This document shows positions 15,770 through 20,657 of a DNA stretch of 20,657 bases, in pieces. Origin of the DNA: CBDUEF01 sp018063485 (GTDB lineage: Bacteria > Pseudomonadota > Alphaproteobacteria > Rhodobacterales > Rhodobacteraceae); the NCBI GenBank assembly GCA_037045435.1, contig JBAOID010000034.1, positions 1-20,657 on the forward strand, in the 5' to 3' direction. Below the pieces are notes generated by a model. The model saw only the letters and a program-made list of their open reading frames with translations. It searched no databases and was not told the origin of the DNA. Positions within the stretch are counted from its first letter, which is position 1. The number at the start of each line of letters is the position of its first letter. A program made the translations under genes and the position numbers.

Positions 15770-16427
15770 TGAGTATGCGCTCTCAGAGTCACTCTTTACA
15801 GGCAATATCGGGCTTTACAGGCAAGATCGAGGCTGTTGCCGTCTCAGGTTCCAGACTTCAGCAACGGTTCCGTTCCAGTCTCGCGGTTCAGGGGCTACGA
15901 CGCCGACCGCTGGAGTGCGGTTTTCGTCTCTTTTATTCGGGACCGTCCTGCTCTCACTGCCGCCTTTGTCTGAGGCCAGCCCAAGATGAATGCTTCAGTC
16001 CGCAGTTGGCGCATGGATGCCTGCGTGATGCGGGTTCAATGCAAATACCGATGTGCCCATCTCATTGGCGTGCTCGATTTGGATAGGCGACATTCAGGGG
16101 CACGGTATCTTGCGACACCGCAACCAATGGGTGCATTTGTTTGGCACCGTCTGCCAGCCCATGCCTTGCAGCAGCGCTGGCCCAGCCCTGCTGCAAGGCA
16201 TGGGTATTTTCGCCAACGATCCCAAAGCCATCAACTCCTTCACATCATGCCCTTGGGCGAGAGTCAGTTGAAAGGGCAGGTGGTAAGAAACAGCAGCTAA
16301 GCTAAACTGTTGGCAGATATTCGGACCTCGACGGCAGCTTGGTGCTGGGGCAGAAAATAAGGACGCGAAGGGATTGTCGGCCAGCAAAGAAACGGCACGG
16401 CATCGCATCAGAGGAATGGAGTGATCG
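15770..16427. other. 658-base gap without a confident gene
   Basis: Open frames on + (15756-15989, 15769-16086 and 15986-16300) and on - show no family motif. A short frame around 15870-15972 reads SRFRGYDADRW, then SFIRDRPALTAAFV and a stop. Its composition looks coding, so it may be the 3' remnant of a lost gene that once followed the permeases, but I cannot name it. The right half holds a perfect 17-bp inverted repeat. The gap may also contain the promoter of the decarboxylase; no clear -35/-10 was found. Confidence 0.45.
16158..16204. repeat. Perfect 17-bp inverted repeat with 13-base loop
   Basis: CCCATGCCTTGCAGCAG (16158-16174) is the exact reverse complement of CTGCTGCAAGGCATGGG (16188-16204). 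The loop itself contains GCTGG and CCAGC, so the cruciform could extend further. It is followed by GTATTTTC rather than a clean T-run. It could be a bidirectional terminator for the transporter operon, a palindromic mobile repeat or an IS-derived site. Confidence 0.8.
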
Positions 16428-18068
16428 TTGCTGGAACTGTTGGACACAGAAGTCACGAACAAGCCGCAAACCTGTGGCAATGCTATCATCAGGCTGTTGA
16501 AGCAATACGGCGTCGATACCATCTTTGGCATTCCCGGCTTTCACAACCTTGAATTGTACCGCGGATTGGCAAGCAGTGATATCCGTCACATTCTGACCCG
16601 CAACGAGCAGGGCGCTGGCTTCATGGCCGATGGCTATGGGCGCTCCAGCGGGCGGCCCGGTATCTGCACGGTGATCTCGGGCCCCGGCGTGACAAATGTT
16701 AGCACGGCGCTGGGGCAGGCCTATGCGGATTCTATCCCGCTGCTTCTGATCTCCAGTTCCAATGCCTCGCATACGCTAGGCAAGGGTTGGGGCTGTCTGC
16801 ACGAAACAGCCAACCAGCAGGGTATCACCGAACCTATCACTGCGTTCAGCAAGACCGTGCATTCACCGCGGGAAATCCCCGAGCTGATCGGGCAGGCCTT
16901 CACATTGTTTGCTTCAGGCAGGCCGCGGCCGGTTCATATTTCGATTCCGCTAGATGTTCTGGCGCAACCGGTGGACGAGGTTTGGACAGCACGGGTCGTA
17001 CCGGAACGACCGGTACCCACCAACAGATCCATGATGCGGGCGGCAGAGTTGCTGTCCATTGCCAAGAATCCTGTAATCGTGGTCGGCGGTGGCGCCGTGG
17101 GCGCCGGGTTCTGTGTCACCGCGTTGGCCGAATGGCTGGACGCGATCGTGATCGCCAGCAACGCAGGCAAGGGCGTGGTGCCCGATACCCACCCGCTGAG
17201 CCTTGGCGGCGGGCTGATCCGCCGCGAGGTGCGTGATCATCTGAGCCAAACCGACGTCATTCTGGCACTTGGTACTGAGCTGTCTGCCACTGACAGTTTC
17301 GTGGAAACCTTGCCGATCAATGGGAAGTTGATCCGCGTCGATATCGATCCTTCCAAATTCAACGACGCCTATCCCGCTGATATCGCGATTCAGGGTGATG
17401 CCGGTGCCGCCGCCGCGGGCATTCTGGCAGCACTGCAGAAATTGGCCGCAGCGCCAATGTCGCGAGGAAGCCGCGAAAAGGCGTCAGTGCTGCGCGACAA
17501 GGTTGCCGCCGGCCTGAAACCGTTTGAGCGCCAGCACAAGGTCGTGTGGGACACGTTGCGTTCGGTGCTACCGCCAGAAACCATCATCATGGGTGATATC
17601 ACGCAGATCGTTTATTCCGGATCGGCGGTGATGCCCGTCGATCTGCCGCGGCGCTGGTTCTATCCGGCCGGGTTCGGCACGCTTGGCTGCGCGCTGCCCG
17701 GTGCCATTGGCGCGAAACTGGCAGAGCCCGATGTGCCGGTCGTGGCCGTCGTCGGCGATGGCGGGTTCATGTACACGGTGCAAGAGTTGATGACCGCCAT
17801 CGAGTTGCAGTTGCCGATTCCTGTCATCATCTGGAACAACGACTGTCTGGCAATGATCCGCGACGGCATGGACGCTAACGATATCCCGCGTATGGCCATT
17901 CATCCGCTGGCCCCGGATTTTCCAAAACTCGCGCAAGCCTTCGGGTGCCAAAGTGCTGCCCCGAACAGCAAGGCGGAACTGGTAGAATGCGTCAAACGGG
18001 CGCTTGCAGACAAGGGGCCGACGCTGATCGTGATCAATGAGGATTCCGGCTGGCTTACCGCGGAGTGA
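16428..18068 (+). CDS. aruI: AruI-like thiamine-diphosphate 2-oxo acid decarboxylase
   Basis: 546-residue TPP enzyme of the acetolactate synthase/benzoylformate decarboxylase fold, most like 5-guanidino-2-oxopentanoate decarboxylase of the arginine transaminase pathway. The N-terminal pyrimidine domain has TCGNAIIRLLKQYGVDTIFG and the cofactor-activating glutamate at about residue 60 in RNEQGAGFMADGYGR. The central domain has VIVVGGGAVGAG. The cofactor motif is GDG at 443-445 (VVGDGGFMYTVQEL) ending in NN at 470-471 (IIWNND). The start is TTG at 16428 with GGAG (16418-16421) six bases upstream; no ATG is available before residue ~65. Expected product is an aldehyde (4-guanidinobutanal for arginine), the natural substrate of the aldehyde dehydrogenase downstream. 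Acetolactate synthase or another 2-oxo acid decarboxylase remain possible. Confidence 0.8.
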   Translation: MLELLDTEVTNKPQTCGNAIIRLLKQYGVDTIFGIPGFHNLELYRGLASSDIRHILTRNEQGAGFMADGYGRSSGRPGICTVISGPGVTNVSTALGQAYADSIPLLLISSSNASHTLGKGWGCLHETANQQGITEPITAFSKTVHSPREIPELIGQAFTLFASGRPRPVHISIPLDVLAQPVDEVWTARVVPERPVPTNRSMMRAAELLSIAKNPVIVVGGGAVGAGFCVTALAEWLDAIVIASNAGKGVVPDTHPLSLGGGLIRREVRDHLSQTDVILALGTELSATDSFVETLPINGKLIRVDIDPSKFNDAYPADIAIQGDAGAAAAGILAALQKLAAAPMSRGSREKASVLRDKVAAGLKPFERQHKVVWDTLRSVLPPETIIMGDITQIVYSGSAVMPVDLPRRWFYPAGFGTLGCALPGAIGAKLAEPDVPVVAVVGDGGFMYTVQELMTAIELQLPIPVIIWNNDCLAMIRDGMDANDIPRMAIHPLAPDFPKLAQAFGCQSAAPNSKAELVECVKRALADKGPTLIVINEDSGWLTAE

Positions 18069-18257
18069 TTCGGAACTGCCCAACGGCCCGCCATATGCGG
18101 CATAACCGATGCCCGATGTCAGGAAATCCTATTACTGCAAGGCTGTCCGCGCCCGTAGACTGGATTAGCGGACCGGAATCCAGGTTTGGACTGGCCCGAA
18201 ATTGAAAGCGTCTTACCCCGACAGGCGATGCACCAGGCGGCGTGAAACGGAGCGCGA

Positions 18258-18401
18258 ATGAACAAGTGGCACAAGACATCTTTCGGGCGGTTTCGGTCGC
18301 TTTGGCTTTTGTGCCGGGAGCACGGTGCAGCTGCAAAAGACCGGTTAGGCGCGCAAGACCTGCTCGCCGTGCAAGATCGCCTGCGAAGGATAGGGGAATG
18401 A
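18258..18401 (+). CDS. Candidate small ORF of 47 residues
   Basis: ATG at 18258 has GGAG (18249-18252) five bases upstream and leads to a 47-residue basic frame starting MNKWHKTSFGRFRSLWLL and ending DRLRRIGE. The C-terminal DLLAVQDRLRRIG faintly recalls the end of DUF1127-type small proteins (L-x2-L-x-D-x2-L-x-D-IG), but the match is weak and the conserved arginine-rich word is poor. It could equally be chance or a gene remnant. Nothing in the neighbourhood requires it. Confidence 0.25.
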   Translation: MNKWHKTSFGRFRSLWLLCREHGAAAKDRLGAQDLLAVQDRLRRIGE

Positions 18402-18429
18402 TAAGCTCAGGTTTTTTACCTGTCACTAG

Positions 18430-18522
18430 TCAGATCCGCCTGCGGGTTGCCGAGGAGTCCTGCGCGAGGCGATCATCAAGGTTACCGAATACCCAAAGCG
18501 CGACGAATTTCTGAATCCCTGA
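18430..18522 (+). pseudogene. Possible 3' remnant of an unknown gene
   Basis: A 30-codon stretch after a TAG ends GVLREAIIKVTEYPKRDEFLNP and then TGA, 42 bases before the aldehyde dehydrogenase. Its composition looks like the C-terminus of a real protein, and a gene between decarboxylase and dehydrogenase would fit the spacing, but I do not recognise the family. Chance open frame is not excluded. Confidence 0.25.
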
Positions 18523-18564
18523 AACCGTGCGCACCCAAGAATGCAGATGGAAGTGGACTGAGAC

Positions 18565-20061
18565 ATGCATAACTTTACCCATGAAGACTGGAAATCCCGC
18601 GCCGCCAACCTGGGGTTCCGCCGCCAGGCATTCATTGGCGGCAAATTCGTCGATGCGGTCGCCGGAGAGGTGTTCGACTGTATCAATCCGGCGACCGGTG
18701 CAGTTTTGACCCAGGTGGCATCGTGCAAATCCGAAGATGTCGATGTTGCTGTACGCGCTGCCCGCGCCGCCTTCGAGGCCGGCCATTGGTCACGCATGGC
18801 GCCAGGTGACCGCAAGGCGGTGATGCTGCGTCTCGCCGACTTGATCCGCGAGAACCATGTGGAATTGGCGTTGCTTGATTCGCTCGATATGGGCAAGCTG
18901 GTCACCGATGCGGCCACAATCGACGTGCCGGGTTCGGCGCATTTCTTTCAGTGGTATGCCGAGGCGATCGACAAGATCTATGACGAGGTCGCGCCGACCG
19001 GCCGCGGCGATCTGGCGCTGGTGCGCCGTGTGCCACTTGGCGTTGTCGGCGCCGTGACACCGTGGAACTTCCCTCTCGACATGGCAACATGGAAATCCGC
19101 CGCCGCGCTGGCGGCGGGCAACTCGGTAATCTTGAAACCTGCCGAACAATCGCCGCTGTCGGCGCTGCGGCTGGCCGAGTTGGCAGCCGAGGCCGGGTTG
19201 CCCGAAGGTGTGCTGAACGTGGTGCCGGGTTTCGGCGAAACCGCCGGCAAGGCACTGGGCCTGCACATGGATGTGGATTGCCTGGCCTTCACCGGATCGA
19301 CTCCGGTGGGCAAGATGTTCATGCAATATTCCGGCCAGTCGAACATGAAACAGGTCTGGCCCGAGACGGGTGGCAAGAGTCCGAACCTGATCTTCGCCGA
19401 TTGCGAGGATCTGGATAGCGCCGCCGCCATGGCCGCCTTCGGCATCTTCTTCAATCAGGGTGAAACCTGTTCGGCCAATTCGCGGCTTTATGTGCAGCGC
19501 GAAATCAAGGACGCATTCGTCGAAAAGATGATCGCGCACGCCGCAGCAAACCAGCCCGGCGATCCGCTGGACCCGGCCTCGAAGATGGGCGCCATGGTCG
19601 ACGCCAAACAGACACAAAGTGTCATGAGGTTCATCGCAAACGGCCGGAAAACCGCCAACCTCGTGGCAGGAGGCAATCAGGTAACGATCGCGGGGCGCGG
19701 GCTATATATTGAACCGACGGTCTTTGACGACGTCGCTCATGACGACACCCTTGCCCGTGACGAGATTTTCGGACCTGTGTTGTCGATCATCCCGTTCGAC
19801 ACCGAAGCCGAGGCCGTCGCCATGGCCAACGATTCCATCTACGGGCTGGCGGCATCGGTCTGGACCGACAACCTGAGCCGCGCGCACCGGGTGGCGGACG
19901 CGCTGTTTGCCGGAACGGTATCGGTCAATACGGTTGACGCGCTGTCGGCGCAAACGCCGTTCGGCGGTATGAAGCAGTCGGGCTTCGGGCGGGATCTGTC
20001 GCTGCATTCGCTCGACAAGTACACCGCGCTCAAGACCACATGGATCAAGTACCGGATATAG
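18565..20061 (+). CDS. NAD(P)-dependent aldehyde dehydrogenase, PuuC/KauB type
   Basis: 498-residue aldehyde dehydrogenase of the length typical for gamma-glutamyl-gamma-aminobutyraldehyde or 4-guanidinobutyraldehyde dehydrogenases. Landmarks: GAVTPWNFPLDMATWK and ILKPAEQSPLSALR (cofactor binding), TGSTPVGK, the general-base glutamate at about residue 267 in WPETGGKSPNL, the nucleophilic cysteine at residue 302 in NQGETCSANSRL, DEIFGPVLSIIPF and TPFGGMKQSGFGRDLS. The N-terminal THEDWKSRA is the usual start of this subgroup; the ribosome binding site is weak. After a ketoacid decarboxylase it would oxidise the resulting amino or guanidino aldehyde to the acid. The 3' end lies about 35 bases from a minus-strand IS3 relic, so the cluster ends here. 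Confidence 0.9.
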   Translation: MHNFTHEDWKSRAANLGFRRQAFIGGKFVDAVAGEVFDCINPATGAVLTQVASCKSEDVDVAVRAARAAFEAGHWSRMAPGDRKAVMLRLADLIRENHVELALLDSLDMGKLVTDAATIDVPGSAHFFQWYAEAIDKIYDEVAPTGRGDLALVRRVPLGVVGAVTPWNFPLDMATWKSAAALAAGNSVILKPAEQSPLSALRLAELAAEAGLPEGVLNVVPGFGETAGKALGLHMDVDCLAFTGSTPVGKMFMQYSGQSNMKQVWPETGGKSPNLIFADCEDLDSAAAMAAFGIFFNQGETCSANSRLYVQREIKDAFVEKMIAHAAANQPGDPLDPASKMGAMVDAKQTQSVMRFIANGRKTANLVAGGNQVTIAGRGLYIEPTVFDDVAHDDTLARDEIFGPVLSIIPFDTEAEAVAMANDSIYGLAASVWTDNLSRAHRVADALFAGTVSVNTVDALSAQTPFGGMKQSGFGRDLSLHSLDKYTALKTTWIKYRI

Positions 20062-20096
20062 CTCGGCTGGACATTGCGCTGGCCGTGTCGGCAATC

Positions 20097-20466
20097 CTGA
20101 CGCCGAACTCGGCCTGCGCAAAATACGCGGAAGCTTTGCGCAGGATATCGTTCGTCGGGAAAACGATCCCCCGGATCGTTTTCTGACCCCCTTACCCTGT
20201 CGAAGTTCGCGCACTTCGCGTTCAATTTCTTTGATCCATGCCCTCTGCGCATTGGTCTGATCCGGTCGTTCGCCACCGTCGCGCTGGACCTGTCGCATCT
20301 AAACGCGAAGGCTGTCCGGCGAACAGCCCAATTTGCCTGCGATCGCCGTCAGAGCCACAGCTTCACTCTGATATTCATCACGGTGTTCCATCGCCAGCCG
20401 CGCCGCAGATTCGCGGAACTCAGGGGAATAGGGCTTCGCGGTATTCTTCTTTTGTGTGTATTCCAT
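20097..20466 (-). pseudogene. Degenerate IS3-family orfA (transposase N-terminal subunit)
   Basis: From ATG 20466 on the minus strand the frame reads KPYSPEFRESAARLAMEHRD, then SIAGK-type residues (TAIAGKLGCSPDSLRV). This is the IS3 OrfA helix-turn-helix. The conserved tryptophan codon of the LRVW motif is an amber TAG at 20299-20301. The same frame resumes with MRQVQRDGGERPDQ and EIEREVRELRQ, the leucine-zipper region. An insert of about 41 bases then interrupts it, and the expected ending (NDILRKASAYFAQAEF) follows in another frame down to about 20097. The orfB catalytic subunit is missing. It is a dead copy that faces the aldehyde dehydrogenase tail to tail. Confidence 0.8.
20155..20195. 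repeat. Palindromic insert of about 41 bases in the IS3 orfA relic
   Basis: GAAAACGATCC (20159-20169) and GGATCGTTTTC (20173-20183) form a perfect 11-bp palindrome with a 3-base loop, flanked by TGACCCCCTTAC. Removing about 41 bases (20155-20195) restores the normal orfA reading LRQANDILRKAS, so this is an insertion into a formerly continuous gene. Boundaries are uncertain by a few bases. It looks like a small palindromic mobile repeat. Confidence 0.65.
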
Positions 20467-20657
20467 AACGGGCAATTTTGCGAGAAGTCTTGCCCTTCGG
20501 TAAACCCGGAGCGGGTGTGGATGCCCCCGGTTTTGCAAGCTGATTTTTCGACATTTCGTCTGGGCTTCAATCGGTCGTGTGTCAGGCCTCATAGTTGTGG
20601 CCTTTATGACGCCACCGGTCGGTATGCTGTTTGGAAGGCTGGACCCACACCGGTTGA
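20467..20657. other. Upstream end of the IS3 relic and flank, no gene seen
   Basis: The bases preceding the orfA relic should contain the left end of the IS, but no inverted repeat could be paired because the right end is lost. The last ~90 bases on + include a short frame with GLIVVAFMTPPVGMLF, which faintly recalls TRAP transporter large permeases; it is too short to call. Confidence 0.35.

Larger units (their letters stand above)
18069..18564. other. 496-base gap, possibly eroded coding sequence
   Basis: No long gene is convincing. Two weak signals exist: a 47-codon frame at 18258-18401 and an open stretch at 18430-18522. Longer frames such as 18055-18426 on - and 18242-18514 on + lack recognisable motifs. 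No terminator-like hairpin was identified after the decarboxylase stop. Confidence 0.45.

Noticed and set aside
15986..16300. 104-codon + strand frame in the gap after permease 2
   Set aside because: It crosses the 17-bp palindrome, is rich in His/Arg/Gln as expected for an off-frame reading, and has no recognisable motif.
18055..18426. 123-codon minus-strand frame after the decarboxylase
   Set aside because: It overlaps the decarboxylase 3' end antisense and shows no domain.
20570..20657. TRAP transporter large permease (DctM) fragment, GLIVVAFMTPPVGMLF
   Set aside because: Only about 16 residues resemble the family, the expected residues between LIVV and TPPVG are missing, and the sequence stops at the window edge.
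1..20657. CRISPR array, rRNA or riboswitch
   Set aside because: No regularly spaced short repeats, rRNA-like conserved blocks or known aptamer cores were noticed on either strand.

Overview
The window looks like chromosomal or large-plasmid DNA of a methylotrophic alphaproteobacterium, most likely of the Rhodobacterales type. This is inferred from gene content, protein style, fairly high GC and the kinds of insertion-sequence relics; it was not tested by any search. Nearly all intact genes lie on the + strand. The exceptions are a regulator at the left and transposase relics at both edges.

Left part (1-6344). The minus strand of the first ~150 bases carries a possible IS630-type transposase relic. 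A minus-strand ScfR/RamB-type regulator (496-1893) is transcribed divergently from a compact four-gene serine-cycle block: serine-glyoxylate aminotransferase (sgaA), malyl-CoA lyase (mcl), and the two subunits of malate thiokinase (mtkA, mtkB). MtkAB activates malate to malyl-CoA, Mcl splits it to acetyl-CoA and glyoxylate, and SgaA turns the glyoxylate into glycine with serine as amino donor. The shared promoter region has repeated TTACAA words and a TTTG-CA-CAAA motif that could be operators.

Boundary (6345-7240). Two relics stand side by side: the 3' part of a serine recombinase and the C-terminal part of an IS6-family transposase, with a probable IS6 end just after it. They separate the serine-cycle block from the next gene set, whose promoter region follows.

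Right part (7241-20061). A co-directional catabolic-type cluster encodes a VanA-like Rieske oxygenase, its VanB-like reductase (frameshifted), a HisC-like aminotransferase, a decayed FAD-linked oxidase, a DUF2817 (M14-like) hydrolase that is frameshifted and runs in frame into an ABC ATPase, a periplasmic basic-amino-acid-type binding protein, two permeases, an AruI-like thiamine-diphosphate decarboxylase and a PuuC/KauB-like aldehyde dehydrogenase. Read together this suggests import of a guanidino or other basic amino acid, transamination, decarboxylation and aldehyde oxidation (the logic of the arginine transaminase pathway), with an added Rieske oxidation or N-demethylation step. That combination is the most interesting hypothesis in the window. 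At least three genes are damaged, so the pathway is either decaying or the sequence has indel errors.

Right edge (20062-20657). A degenerate IS3-type orfA on the minus strand carries an amber codon and a ~41-base insert with a perfect 11-bp palindrome. No RNA genes or CRISPR arrays were seen.
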